Assembly: GCF_003697165.2 (NCBI RefSeq)
Contig: NZ_CP033092.2
Coordinates: 4,278,001 to 4,342,000, forward strand
Direction of reading: 5' to 3'
Source: Escherichia coli DSM 30083 = JCM 1649 = ATCC 11775
GTDB taxonomy: Bacteria > Pseudomonadota > Gammaproteobacteria > Enterobacterales > Enterobacteriaceae
Length of the DNA stretch: 64,000 nt
Part shown: positions 19,788 through 31,156 of the stretch, one piece after another
Layout of the letters: each line of letters opens with the position of its first letter
Position numbering within the stretch: position 1 is the first letter of the stretch
Translations under genes and position numbers: made by a program
The notes under the pieces: model-generated
Seen by the model: only the letters and a program-made list of their open reading frames with translations
What the model was told of the DNA's origin: nothing
Database searches by the model: none

Positions 19788-19934
19788 TTATTGCTGCGCT
19801 TTCGTTGCTGCGCCAGAAATCGCGTTACCGCCATCAGAAATGTCTTCACCAACGCCACGCGTGGTGTTGCAGGCAGTTAATACTGTTGAAAGCACCAGAA
19901 CAGAAAAGATCGCTGCAATTGTCTTCTTCACCAT
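19788..19934 (-). CDS. ecnB: Entericidin B lipoprotein
   Basis: 48-residue lipoprotein, too short for most gene finders. Signal peptide beginning with [10 protein letters not shown] and lipobox LTAC at about residue 22, then a short mature part ([15 protein letters not shown]). Known as a stationary-phase bacteriolytic lipoprotein, SigmaS-dependent. AAGGAAG lies just before the start. Downstream partner of ecnA on the same strand. Confidence 0.95.
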
Positions 19935-20044
19935 AACGTCTTCCTTTTAGGTAATGTTATTTATGTTTGCCTATAGCAAATTAATAATAGACAACATCGC
20001 CAAAAATGATGGAAATCTGATGATTTTTCGGAAGAGAAGAAAAA

Positions 20045-20170
20045 TTAGCTGGCAGCGCGGGAGATGGAGTTGCCGAGGTGTTTGATATCTTCGCCGAAAC
20101 CGCGAGCGGTGTTACAGCCCGTAAGCAGCGTGCTGGCAAGCAAAACAAGAACGATAAGGCGTTTCATCAT
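20045..20170 (-). CDS. ecnA: Entericidin A lipoprotein
   Basis: 41-residue lipoprotein with lipobox LTGC at about residue 19 and mature part CNTARGFGEDIKHLG, clearly a paralogue of EcnB. Described as the antidote partner of EcnB. Start is the first of two adjacent ATGs with CAGAG upstream. Confidence 0.95.
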   Translation of the reverse strand: MMKRLIVLVLLASTLLTGCNTARGFGEDIKHLGNSISRAAS

Positions 20171-20221
20171 CTCTGACCTGAATAAGTGATGGTGCAGCCT
20201 GCAGGCCGCACCACAACCGCA

Positions 20222-20788
20222 TTACTTCACGCGAGAGACGTATTCACCAGAGCGGGTATCCACTTTGATGACTTCGCCGATTTGTACAAACAGCGGAACT
20301 TTAACCACAGCGCCAGTAGACAGGGTAGCCGGTTTGCCGCCAGTACCTGCGGTATCACCTTTCAGGCCCGGATCGGTATCAACGATTTCCAGTTCAACGA
20401 AGTTCGGCGGAGTAACGGAGATCGGCTGACCATTCCACAGAGTTACGATACACTCTGCCTGATCCAGCAACCATTTAGCGTTGTCGCCAATTGCTTTTGC
20501 GTCAGCAGACAGCTGCTCGAAAGTTTCGTTGTTCATGAAGTGCCAGAACTCACCGTCGTTGTACAGGTAAGTCAGGTTCATATCGACAACATCAGCGCCT
20601 TCAGCGGAATCAGTAGATTTGAAGGTTTTTTCTACGCGAGTACCGGTCAGCAGACGACGCAGTTTAACGCGAGCAAATGCCTGGCCTTTACCCGGTTTTA
20701 CGAATTCACTCGCTTCAACCGCGTAAGGTTCGCCGTCTAACATGATTTTAAGACCAGCACGAAAATCGTTGCTATAGTACGTTGCCAT
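20222..20788 (-). CDS. efp: Elongation factor P
   Basis: Rescues ribosomes stalled at polyproline stretches. 188 residues; Lys34 in KPGKGQ is the residue modified with beta-lysine by EpmA and EpmB. Three beta-barrel domains are expected from the length. Divergent from epmB across 41 bp. Confidence 0.97.
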
Positions 20789-20829
20789 AAGGCCCTCTGA
20801 AATTTGTTAATTGGTAGCTAAGCCACAAA

Positions 20830-21858
20830 ATGGCGCATATTGTAACCCTAAATACCCCATCCAGAGAAGATTGGTTAACGCAACTTGCCGATGTTGTGAC
20901 CGATCCTGATGAACTTCTGCGTCTTTTGAATATAGACGCGGACGAAAAACTGTTGGCCGGACGCAGCGCCAAAAAGCTGTTTGCCCTGCGTGTGCCCCGC
21001 TCATTTATCGATCGCATGGAGAAAGGCAATCCGAACGATCCGCTTTTGCGTCAGGTACTTACCTCGCAAGATGAGTTTGTCGTCGCGCCCGGATTCTCCA
21101 CCGACCCGCTGGAAGAACAGCATAGCGTAGTGCCTGGTTTGTTGCATAAATACCACAACCGGGCGCTTTTGCTGGTCAAAGGCGGCTGCGCGGTAAATTG
21201 CCGCTATTGCTTCCGTCGCCACTTCCCCTATGCCGAAAATCAGGGCAATAAGCGTAACTGGCAGACTGCACTTGAGTATGTTGCTGCGCATCCGGAACTG
21301 GACGAGATGATTTTCTCCGGCGGCGATCCGCTGATGGCGAAAGATCACGAGCTGGACTGGTTGCTCACACAACTGGAAGCCATCCCGCATATCAAACGTC
21401 TGCGGATTCACAGCCGTCTGCCGATTGTGATCCCGGCACGCATCACAGATGCGCTGGTTGAACGCTTTTCTCATTCTACGCTGCAAATCTTGCTGGTGAA
21501 TCACATCAACCATGCCAATGAGGTAGATGAAACATTCCGTCAGGCGATGGCTAAGTTGCGCCGGGTGGGCGTTACTTTGCTGAACCAGAGCGTTCTGTTA
21601 CGTGGTGTGAACGATAACGCGCAAACGCTGGCAAACCTGAGTAATGCGTTGTTCGATGCGGGCGTGATGCCGTATTACCTGCATGTGCTCGATAAAGTAC
21701 AGGGCGCGGCGCATTTTATGGTGAGTGATGACGAAGCACGGCAGATTATGCGTGAGTTGCTGACACTGGTGTCGGGATATCTGGTGCCTAAACTGGCGCG
21801 AGAAATTGGCGGCGAACCCAGCAAAACGCCGCTGGATCTCCAGCTACGCCAGCAGTAA
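20830..21858 (+). CDS. epmB: Lysine 2,3-aminomutase EpmB (EF-P modification)
   Basis: Radical-SAM PLP enzyme that turns L-lysine to (R)-beta-lysine for EF-P. 342 residues. The CxxxCxxC cluster is visible as CAVNCRYC. PLP lysine expected near the C-terminus. Divergent from its target gene efp. Confidence 0.96.
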   Translation: MAHIVTLNTPSREDWLTQLADVVTDPDELLRLLNIDADEKLLAGRSAKKLFALRVPRSFIDRMEKGNPNDPLLRQVLTSQDEFVVAPGFSTDPLEEQHSVVPGLLHKYHNRALLLVKGGCAVNCRYCFRRHFPYAENQGNKRNWQTALEYVAAHPELDEMIFSGGDPLMAKDHELDWLLTQLEAIPHIKRLRIHSRLPIVIPARITDALVERFSHSTLQILLVNHINHANEVDETFRQAMAKLRRVGVTLLNQSVLLRGVNDNAQTLANLSNALFDAGVMPYYLHVLDKVQGAAHFMVSDDEARQIMRELLTLVSGYLVPKLAREIGGEPSKTPLDLQLRQQ

Positions 21859-22092
21859 CTGATTAAACAGGGAAGTTTAATCTTTGCCCGTTGCATAACC
21901 TTTAATTATTCATATACATTGCTGTTGTTACTCTTTATATAACCAACACCAATAATTAACCTTTCTTTTCTGTTTATATAGAGTGAGCACGGCTATTTAT
22001 GTTATTTTAACAACTATTACTACCAAGCCCATTTATCTGGCTTATAAACTAAAATTAATTATTTAATTGAGAAATGGTTAGGGAGAACCTAC

Positions 22093-22962
22093 ATGGCCAT
22101 AAGCATCAAGGGTGTTAATACCGGTGTTATTCGCAAGAGTAATAATTTCATTGCACTGGCGCTGAAAATTAAAGAACCTCGCAATAAAGAATCGTTGTTC
22201 TTTATGTCTGCCATGGAATTGCGCGACCTTCTGATTGCGCTGGAAAGTCGTCTGCATCAAAAGCATAAACTGGATGCTGCTGCACGCCTTCAGTATGAAC
22301 AAGCTCGCGATAAAGTCATTAAGAAAATGGCAGAAAATATCCCAGAAATTCTGGTTGATGAGCTTAAAAATGCCGATATTAATCGTCGGGTTAACACGCT
22401 GGAACTTACCGATGATCAGGGCGAAAATCTTACCTTCGTATTAACGCTACATGACGGTAGCAAATGTGAGTTAGTCGTCAATGAGTTGCAGATTGAAATG
22501 CTGGCGCGAGCAATCATTCATGCAATTAATAATGCGGAAATGCGTGAACTGGCATTACGTATTACCTCACTGTTAGATTTCCTGCCGTTATACGACGTTG
22601 ACTGCCAGGAAAATGGCAATCTGGAATATGACACCTATTCCCAACCGGAATGGAAACATAACTTGTTCAACCATTATCTGGCGGTGCTTTACCGCTTTAA
22701 AGATGAAAGTGGCAATGAACAATTTAGCGGCGCAGTGGTGAAAACGCGTGAAGCAACGCCGGGTAAAGAAGTGGAGGCGATCACTCGCCGAATGCTTGAT
22801 TTCAGCCCCCGACTGAAAAAACTCGCGGGTGTGCCATGTCAGGTCTATGTTCGCACCGTAGCGGCAAATAACGCCCAACCGCTAACCCAGGATCAATGCT
22901 TACGCGCGCTGCATCACTTACGTGTTCAATCCACCAGCAAAACTGCACCACAGGCGAAATAA
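22093..22962 (+). CDS. yjeJ: Conserved protein YjeJ
   Basis: 289-residue protein of unknown function, same length as K-12 YjeJ. No signal peptide, membrane segment or catalytic motif is seen. The 234-bp AT-rich gap before it (21859-22092) must hold its promoter; I found no clear -10/-35 pair. Confidence 0.88.
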   Translation: MAISIKGVNTGVIRKSNNFIALALKIKEPRNKESLFFMSAMELRDLLIALESRLHQKHKLDAAARLQYEQARDKVIKKMAENIPEILVDELKNADINRRVNTLELTDDQGENLTFVLTLHDGSKCELVVNELQIEMLARAIIHAINNAEMRELALRITSLLDFLPLYDVDCQENGNLEYDTYSQPEWKHNLFNHYLAVLYRFKDESGNEQFSGAVVKTREATPGKEVEAITRRMLDFSPRLKKLAGVPCQVYVRTVAANNAQPLTQDQCLRALHHLRVQSTSKTAPQAK

Positions 22963-22980
22963 TCTCATCTGTTTTACTAC

Positions 22981-23002
22981 GAGGCTGGAAGTATCCAGCC
23001 TC
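22981..23002. terminator. Hairpin between convergent yjeJ and yjeI
   Basis: GAGGCTGG and CCAGCCTC form an 8-bp stem with a 6-base loop between the two convergent stops. No strong U-run on either strand; likely a shared 3'-end hairpin. Confidence 0.6.
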
Positions 23003-23011
23003 TGGATCACA

Positions 23012-23365
23012 TCAGTTCGGGCACTTATAAACCTGACCGATAATCTGGCTATCCGTCGGGACAAAACTGGACAACATTCCCTGCGACGGGCTGCTGATGC
23101 CATAAATCACGTTACCGCCCATTGCAGCCGCCTGGTTGCGCAGATCGTTTGCTGCGCCGCGCATAGAACCGCCTTCTTCTCCGTGTTGCCCGGAAAGCCA
23201 GTTGCTTTGCTTACCTGTCGCAGTACCAATCAGCTGGCACTCTGCACCTGGTTGCTCGTCCACAATGCGTACACTCTGACCGGCAGCACTCAATTCGTTG
23301 CTGGAGCTACAACCCGCCATCAGTAGCGCGGCACCGACAATCCCTGCTAAGTATTTTACGTGCAT
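23012..23365 (-). CDS. yjeI: Lipoprotein YjeI
   Basis: 117-residue lipoprotein from MHVKYLAG; lipobox LMAGC at about Cys19. DUF4156-type; function unknown. The upstream extension to 23398 is not used because the signal peptide fits the inner start. Confidence 0.88.
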   Translation of the reverse strand: MHVKYLAGIVGAALLMAGCSSSNELSAAGQSVRIVDEQPGAECQLIGTATGKQSNWLSGQHGEEGGSMRGAANDLRNQAAAMGGNVIYGISSPSQGMLSSFVPTDSQIIGQVYKCPN

Positions 23366-23439
23366 GTTATTCCCCATAATCAATGAGCTGGACGCCACTC
23401 GCGTCGTCCGTGTCTGAATCTTATACTAGAAAGATGACC

Positions 23440-23476
23440 AAAAGAAAAACCCCCAGACATTTCTGCCCGGGGGTTT
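23440..23476 (-). terminator. groL terminator
   Basis: On the minus strand AAACCCCC and GGGGGTTT form an 8-bp stem, then TTCTTTT, about 25 bp past groL. Confidence 0.9.
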
Positions 23477-23502
23477 GTTTATTTCTGCGAGGTGCAGGGC
23501 AA

Positions 23503-25161
<1,659 letters not shown>

Positions 25162-25192
25162 TTAAATTCGTATGTTCAGTGTCGTGCGCGGA

Positions 25193-25537
<345 letters not shown>

Positions 25538-25566
25538 TTACGTGGTTTCCCGGCTGGTGACCAGAG

Positions 25567-25598
25567 AAATGGGGATGAGGCTTCGCCCCTTCAAGGGG
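25567..25598 (-). promoter_or_regulatory. groE heat-shock (Sigma32) promoter
   Basis: On the minus strand CCCTTGAA (-35 region, 25590-25598 with CTTGAA at 25590-25595) and CCCCATTT (-10, 25567-25574) match the Sigma32 consensus closely, about 80 bp before groS. Confidence 0.92.
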
Positions 25599-25761
25599 GA
25601 AAAAGAAAAAAAATTCTGATCAGCACAAAATCGGGTGAAAACCCTGATTCACCTCACATTTCATCGCTATTTCTTCATCACCGTCATAAGCGAATCTGAT
25701 TGTGCTACCATCGAAAATCTACGCAGTTGCCCAAAATTTGGGCGCAATCGGACATCAACCC

Positions 25762-27018
25762 ATGAGTGGACTCAAACAAGAACTGGGGCTGGCCCAGGGC
25801 ATCGGCCTGCTATCGACGTCATTATTAGGCACTGGCGTGTTTGCCGTTCCTGCGTTAGCTGCGCTAGTAGCAGGCAATAACAGCCTGTGGGCGTGGCCCG
25901 TTTTGATTATCTTAGTGTTCCCGATTGCGATTGTGTTTGCGATTCTGGGTCGCCACTATCCCAGCGCAGGCGGCGTCGCACACTTCGTCGGTATGGCGTT
26001 TGGTTCGCGGCTTGAGCGAGTCACCGGCTGGTTGTTTTTATCGGTCATTCCCGTGGGTTTGCCTGCCGCGCTACAAATTGCTGCCGGATTCGGCCAGGCA
26101 ATGTTTGGCTGGCATAGCGAGCAACTGTTGTTGGCAGAACTCGGTACGCTGGCGCTGGTGTGGTATATCGGTACTCGCGGTGCCAGTTCCAGTGCTAATC
26201 TACAAACAGTTATTGCCGGACTTATCGTCGCACTGATTGTCGCTATCTGGTGGGCGGGCGATATCAAACCTGCGAATATCCCCTTCCCTGCGCCAGGAAA
26301 TATCGAACTTACCGGGTTATTCGCTGCGTTATCAGTGATGTTCTGGTGTTTTGTCGGTCTGGAAGCATTTGCCCATCTTGCCTCGGAATTTAAAAATCCA
26401 GAGCGTGATTTTCCTCGTGCTTTGATGATTGGCCTGCTGCTGGCAGGATTAGTCTATTGGGGCTGTACGGTAGTCGTCTTACACTTCGACGCCTATGGTG
26501 AACAAATGGCGGCGGCAGCATCGCTTCCCAAAATTGTAGTGCAGTTGTTCGGTGTAGGAGCGTTATGGATTGCCTGCGTAATTGGCTATCTGGCCTGCTT
26601 TGCCAGTCTCAACATTTATATACAGAGCTTCGCCCGCCTGGTCTGGTCGCAGGCGCAACATAATCCTGACCACTACCTGGCACGCCTCTCTTCTCGCCAT
26701 ATTCCGAATAATGCCCTCAATGCGGTGCTCGGCTGCTGCGTGGTGAGCACGTTGGTGATTCATGCTTTAGAGATCAATCTGGACGCTCTTATTATTTATG
26801 CCAATGGCATCTTTATTATGATTTATCTGTTATGCATGCTGGCAGGCTGTAAATTATTGCAAGGACGTTATCGACTACTGGCAGTGGTTGGCGGGCTATT
26901 ATGCGTTCTGTTACTGGCAATGGTCGGCTGGAAAAGTCTCTACGCGCTGATCATGCTGGCGGGGTTATGGCTGTTTCTGCCAAAACGAAAAACGCCGGGA
27001 AATGGCATAACCACATAA
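25762..27018 (+). CDS. yjeH: Methionine and branched-chain amino acid exporter YjeH
   Basis: 418-residue APC-family inner-membrane protein with about 12 helices, starting MSGLKQELG; GTGVFAVPAL is the first-helix substrate motif. K-12 YjeH exports Met, Leu, Ile and Val; substrate here is by homology. Start 25762 is preferred to the upstream frame by length. Convergent with fxsA (15-bp gap). Confidence 0.93.
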   Translation: MSGLKQELGLAQGIGLLSTSLLGTGVFAVPALAALVAGNNSLWAWPVLIILVFPIAIVFAILGRHYPSAGGVAHFVGMAFGSRLERVTGWLFLSVIPVGLPAALQIAAGFGQAMFGWHSEQLLLAELGTLALVWYIGTRGASSSANLQTVIAGLIVALIVAIWWAGDIKPANIPFPAPGNIELTGLFAALSVMFWCFVGLEAFAHLASEFKNPERDFPRALMIGLLLAGLVYWGCTVVVLHFDAYGEQMAAAASLPKIVVQLFGVGALWIACVIGYLACFASLNIYIQSFARLVWSQAQHNPDHYLARLSSRHIPNNALNAVLGCCVVSTLVIHALEINLDALIIYANGIFIMIYLLCMLAGCKLLQGRYRLLAVVGGLLCVLLLAMVGWKSLYALIMLAGLWLFLPKRKTPGNGITT

Positions 27019-27033
27019 TCCGGCGTTTCGACA

Positions 27034-27510
27034 TTAATCCTGGCGATCGTCTTTATGATCAAGGCGGTCGCGGTCATCATCCTTTCGCTGGTACTCACCA
27101 TCAAAAGTATTACCGCTACCGGTCCCGGCGCTAAAACCGCCGCCTGGCATACGGGAAAAACGCAGATGAGGCATCAACTTCACTGTCAGATGCTTTTGCA
27201 CCGGCGGCAATAAAAGCAGAAGACCGAGGAAGTCGGTGAAAAAGCCCGGTAATAAAAGCAGCAAACCGGCAATGATCAGCGAAACACTTTTAATCATCTC
27301 CGCCGCTGGGTTTTCACCCGCCGCCATTTTTTGCTGCATCAGCACGAAATTCTTAAAGCCCTGGTTGCGTACCAGTGACATACCGATAACTGACGTGAAT
27401 ATAACCAGCACGAGGGTCAGCAATACCCCCAATACATGAGCAACCTGAATAAAGATTGAAATCTCAATATAGACATAAAGGAAAATGGCAATAAAAGGTA
27501 ACCAGCGCAA
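27034..27510 (-). CDS. fxsA: Membrane protein FxsA
   Basis: 158-residue inner-membrane protein with four hydrophobic segments; overproduction relieves F-plasmid exclusion of phage T7. Glycine- and charge-rich cytoplasmic tail at the C-terminus. Divergent from aspA. Confidence 0.93.
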   Translation of the reverse strand: MRWLPFIAIFLYVYIEISIFIQVAHVLGVLLTLVLVIFTSVIGMSLVRNQGFKNFVLMQQKMAAGENPAAEMIKSVSLIIAGLLLLLPGFFTDFLGLLLLLPPVQKHLTVKLMPHLRFSRMPGGGFSAGTGSGNTFDGEYQRKDDDRDRLDHKDDRQD

Positions 27511-27643
27511 AGGTTTCTCCTGTAATAGCAGCCGGTTAAACCCGGCTACCTGAATGGGTTGCGAATCGCGTTTAGCTTATATTGTGGTCATTAGCAAAAT
27601 TTCAAGATGTTTGCGCAACTATTTTTGGTAGTAATCCCAAAGC

Positions 27644-27709
27644 GGTGATCCATTTCACAAATTAATAATTAAGGGGTAAAAACCGACACTTAAAGTGATC
27701 CAGGTTACG
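27644..27709. promoter_or_regulatory. CRP sites upstream of aspA
   Basis: The 336-bp gap between fxsA and aspA holds two CRP-like dyads: GGTGA-N6-TCACA at 27644-27659 (close to consensus) and AGTGA-N6-TTACG at 27694-27709 (weaker). aspA is known to be CRP-activated; an FNR role is also described for K-12 but I did not assign a site. Confidence 0.7.
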
Positions 27710-27846
27710 GTAGAAATCCTCAAGCAGCATATGATCTCGGGTATTCGGTCGATGCAGGGGATAATCGTCGGCCGAAAAACATTCGAAACCACATATATTC
27801 TGTGTGTTTAAAGCAAATCATTGGCAGCTTGAAAAAGAAGGTTCAC

Positions 27847-29283
27847 ATGTCAAACAACATTCGTATCGAAGAAGATCTGTTGGGTACCAGGGAAGTTCCA
27901 GCTGATGCCTACTATGGTGTTCACACTCTGAGAGCGATTGAAAACTTCTATATCAGCAACAACAAAATCAGTGATATTCCTGAATTTGTTCGCGGTATGG
28001 TAATGGTTAAAAAAGCCGCAGCTATGGCAAACAAAGAGCTGCAAACCATTCCTAAAAGTGTAGCGAATGCCATCATTGCCGCATGTGATGAAGTCCTGAA
28101 CAACGGAAAATGCATGGATCAGTTCCCGGTAGACGTCTACCAGGGCGGCGCAGGTACTTCCGTAAACATGAACACCAACGAAGTGCTGGCCAATATCGGT
28201 CTGGAACTGATGGGTCACCAGAAAGGTGAATATCAGTACCTGAACCCGAACGACCATGTTAACAAATGTCAGTCCACTAACGACGCCTACCCGACCGGTT
28301 TCCGTATCGCAGTTTACTCTTCCCTGATTAAACTGGTAGATGCGATTAACCAACTGCGTGAAGGCTTTGAACGTAAAGCTGTCGAATTCCAGGACATCCT
28401 GAAAATGGGTCGTACCCAGCTGCAGGACGCAGTACCGATGACCCTCGGTCAGGAATTCCGCGCCTTCAGCATCTTGCTGAAAGAAGAAGTGAAAAATATC
28501 CAACGTACCGCTGAACTGCTGCTGGAAGTTAACCTTGGCGCAACAGCAATCGGTACTGGTCTGAACACGCCGAAAGAGTACTCTCCGCTGGCAGTGAAAA
28601 AACTGGCTGAAGTCACTGGCTTCCCATGCGTACCGGCTGAAGACCTGATCGAAGCGACCTCCGACTGCGGCGCTTATGTTATGGTTCACGGCGCGCTGAA
28701 ACGCCTGGCTGTGAAGATGTCCAAAATCTGTAACGACCTGCGCTTGCTCTCTTCTGGTCCACGTGCCGGCCTGAACGAGATCAACCTGCCGGAACTGCAG
28801 GCAGGCTCTTCCATCATGCCAGCTAAAGTAAACCCGGTTGTTCCGGAAGTGGTTAACCAGGTATGCTTCAAAGTCATCGGTAACGACACCACTGTTACCA
28901 TGGCAGCAGAAGCAGGTCAGCTGCAGTTGAACGTTATGGAGCCAGTCATTGGCCAGGCCATGTTCGAATCCGTTCACATTCTGACCAACGCTTGCTACAA
29001 CCTGCTGGAAAAATGCATTAACGGCATCACTGCTAACAAAGAAGTGTGCGAAGGTTACGTTTACAACTCTATCGGTATCGTTACTTACCTGAACCCGTTC
29101 ATCGGTCACCACAACGGTGACATCGTGGGTAAAATCTGTGCCGAAACCGGTAAGAGTGTACGTGAAGTCGTTCTGGAACGCGGTCTGTTGACTGAAGCGG
29201 AACTTGACGATATTTTCTCCGTACAGAATCTGATGCACCCGGCTTACAAAGCAAAACGCTATACTGATGAAAGCGAACAGTAA
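27847..29283 (+). CDS. aspA: Aspartate ammonia-lyase (aspartase)
   Basis: Converts L-aspartate to fumarate and ammonia, feeding fumarate respiration. 478 residues from MSNNIRIE; the superfamily signature GSSIMPAKVNP lies near residue 320. The frame extends upstream to 27802, but MSNNIRIE has the known start. Followed by a terminator/attenuator and then dcuA, the matching transporter. Confidence 0.97.
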   Translation: MSNNIRIEEDLLGTREVPADAYYGVHTLRAIENFYISNNKISDIPEFVRGMVMVKKAAAMANKELQTIPKSVANAIIAACDEVLNNGKCMDQFPVDVYQGGAGTSVNMNTNEVLANIGLELMGHQKGEYQYLNPNDHVNKCQSTNDAYPTGFRIAVYSSLIKLVDAINQLREGFERKAVEFQDILKMGRTQLQDAVPMTLGQEFRAFSILLKEEVKNIQRTAELLLEVNLGATAIGTGLNTPKEYSPLAVKKLAEVTGFPCVPAEDLIEATSDCGAYVMVHGALKRLAVKMSKICNDLRLLSSGPRAGLNEINLPELQAGSSIMPAKVNPVVPEVVNQVCFKVIGNDTTVTMAAEAGQLQLNVMEPVIGQAMFESVHILTNACYNLLEKCINGITANKEVCEGYVYNSIGIVTYLNPFIGHHNGDIVGKICAETGKSVREVVLERGLLTEAELDDIFSVQNLMHPAYKAKRYTDESEQ

Positions 29284-29307
29284 TCGTACAGGGTAGTACA
29301 AATAAAG

Positions 29308-29336
29308 AAGGCACGTCAGATGGCGTGCCTTTTTTC
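29308..29336 (+). terminator. aspA terminator
   Basis: AAGGCACG and CGTGCCTT 8-bp stem followed by TTTTTTC, 25 bp after aspA; read-through to dcuA is likely partial. Confidence 0.9.
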
Positions 29337-29400
29337 TTGTGAGTAGTAACTTAAAAATAACGATTTAATATCAACTTGTTAAAAAACAAGGAAGGCTAAT

Positions 29401-30702
29401 ATGCTAGTTGTAGAACTCATCATAGTTTTGCTGGCGATCTTCTTGGGCGCCAGATTGGGGGGAATAGGTATTGGTTTTGCAGGCGGATTGGGGGTGCTGG
29501 TTCTTGCCGCTATTGGCGTTAAACCCGGTAACATCCCGTTCGATGTCATTTCCATTATCATGGCGGTTATCGCCGCTATTTCTGCCATGCAGGTTGCTGG
29601 CGGTCTGGACTATCTGGTTCATCAGACAGAAAAGCTGCTGCGCCGTAACCCGAAATACATCACGATCCTCGCACCGATCGTGACCTATTTCCTGACAATC
29701 TTTGCTGGTACTGGCAACATCTCTCTGGCGACACTGCCAGTTATCGCTGAAGTTGCGAAGGAACAAGGCGTTAAACCTTGCCGTCCGCTGTCTACTGCAG
29801 TGGTATCCGCGCAGATTGCGATCACCGCATCGCCAATCTCAGCGGCAGTGGTTTACATGTCTTCCGTAATGGAAGGTCATGGCATCAGCTACCTCCATCT
29901 GCTCTCCGTGGTCATCCCGTCCACCCTGCTGGCGGTTCTGGTGATGTCCTTCCTGGTCACTATGCTGTTCAACTCCAAACTCTCTGACGATCCGATTTAT
30001 CGCAAGCGTCTGGAAGAGGGCCTGGTTGAACTGCGCGGTGAAAAGCAGATTGAAATCAAATCCGGTGCAAAAACGTCCGTCTGGCTGTTCCTGCTGGGCG
30101 TAGTTGGCGTGGTTATCTATGCAATCATCAACAGCCCAAGCATGGGTCTGGTTGAAAAACCGCTGATGAACACCACCAACGCAATCCTGATCATCATGCT
30201 CAGCGTTGCAACTCTGACCACCGTTATCTGTAAAGTCGATACCGACAACATTCTCAACTCCAGCACCTTCAAAGCAGGTATGAGCGCCTGTATTTGTATC
30301 CTGGGTGTTGCGTGGCTGGGCGATACTTTCGTTTCCAACAACATCGACTGGATCAAAGATACCGCTGGTGAAGTGATTCAGGGTCATCCGTGGCTGCTGG
30401 CCGTCATCTTCTTCTTTGCTTCTGCTCTGCTGTACTCTCAGGCTGCAACCGCAAAAGCACTGATGCCGATGGCTCTGGCACTGAACGTTTCTCCGCTGAC
30501 CGCTGTTGCTTCTTTCGCTGCGGTGTCTGGTCTGTTCATTCTGCCGACCTACCCGACACTGGTTGCTGCGGTACAGATGGATGACACGGGTACTACCCGT
30601 ATCGGTAAATTCGTCTTCAACCATCCGTTCTTCATCCCGGGTACTCTGGGCGTTGCCCTGGCCGTTTGCTTCGGCTTCGTGCTGGGTAGCTTCATGCTGT
30701 AA
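29401..30702 (+). CDS. dcuA: C4-dicarboxylate transporter DcuA
   Basis: 433-residue inner-membrane antiporter for aspartate, fumarate, malate and succinate. About ten to twelve hydrophobic helices across the length. AAGGAAGG lies before the start. Functionally coupled with aspA and frdABCD. Confidence 0.96.
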   Translation: MLVVELIIVLLAIFLGARLGGIGIGFAGGLGVLVLAAIGVKPGNIPFDVISIIMAVIAAISAMQVAGGLDYLVHQTEKLLRRNPKYITILAPIVTYFLTIFAGTGNISLATLPVIAEVAKEQGVKPCRPLSTAVVSAQIAITASPISAAVVYMSSVMEGHGISYLHLLSVVIPSTLLAVLVMSFLVTMLFNSKLSDDPIYRKRLEEGLVELRGEKQIEIKSGAKTSVWLFLLGVVGVVIYAIINSPSMGLVEKPLMNTTNAILIIMLSVATLTTVICKVDTDNILNSSTFKAGMSACICILGVAWLGDTFVSNNIDWIKDTAGEVIQGHPWLLAVIFFFASALLYSQAATAKALMPMALALNVSPLTAVASFAAVSGLFILPTYPTLVAAVQMDDTGTTRIGKFVFNHPFFIPGTLGVALAVCFGFVLGSFML

Positions 30703-30711
30703 TGACCCATC

Positions 30712-30738
30712 GCGGGGCGTTCACGCCCCGCTTTCTTT
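30712..30738 (+). terminator. dcuA terminator
   Basis: GCGGGGCG-TTCA-CGCCCCGC, 8-bp perfect GC stem followed by TTTCTTT, 10 bp after the stop. Confidence 0.9.
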
Positions 30739-30817
30739 CCCGCCGACTAACATCCTTTCCCCGTCCGTTGTATAGTGACCTCTCTCTTGCGGTTCCATCT
30801 GTTCTTGCGAGGTGTTT

Positions 30818-31156
30818 ATGCTTGATGAAAAAAGTTCGAATACCACGTCTGTCGTGGTGCTATGTACGGCACCGGATGAAGCGACAGCCCAGGATTTAGC
30901 CGCCAAAGTGCTGGCGGAAAAACTGGCGGCCTGCGCGACCTTGATCCCCGGCGCTACCTCTCTCTATTACTGGGAAGGTAAGCTGGAGCAAGAATACGAA
31001 GTGCAGATGATTTTAAAAACTACCGTATCTCACCAGCAGGCGCTGCTGGAATGCCTGAAGTCTCATCATCCATATCAAACCCCGGAACTTCTGGTTTTAC
31101 CTGTTACACACGGAGACACAGATTACCTCTCATGGCTCAACGCATCTTTACGCTGA
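30818..31156 (+). CDS. cutA: Divalent cation tolerance protein CutA
   Basis: 112-residue trimeric cytoplasmic protein of the CutA1 family, linked to copper tolerance; exact role unresolved. Start MLDEKSSN with GAGGTG upstream. Overlaps dsbD by 25 bp. Confidence 0.95.
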   Translation: MLDEKSSNTTSVVVLCTAPDEATAQDLAAKVLAEKLAACATLIPGATSLYYWEGKLEQEYEVQMILKTTVSHQQALLECLKSHHPYQTPELLVLPVTHGDTDYLSWLNASLR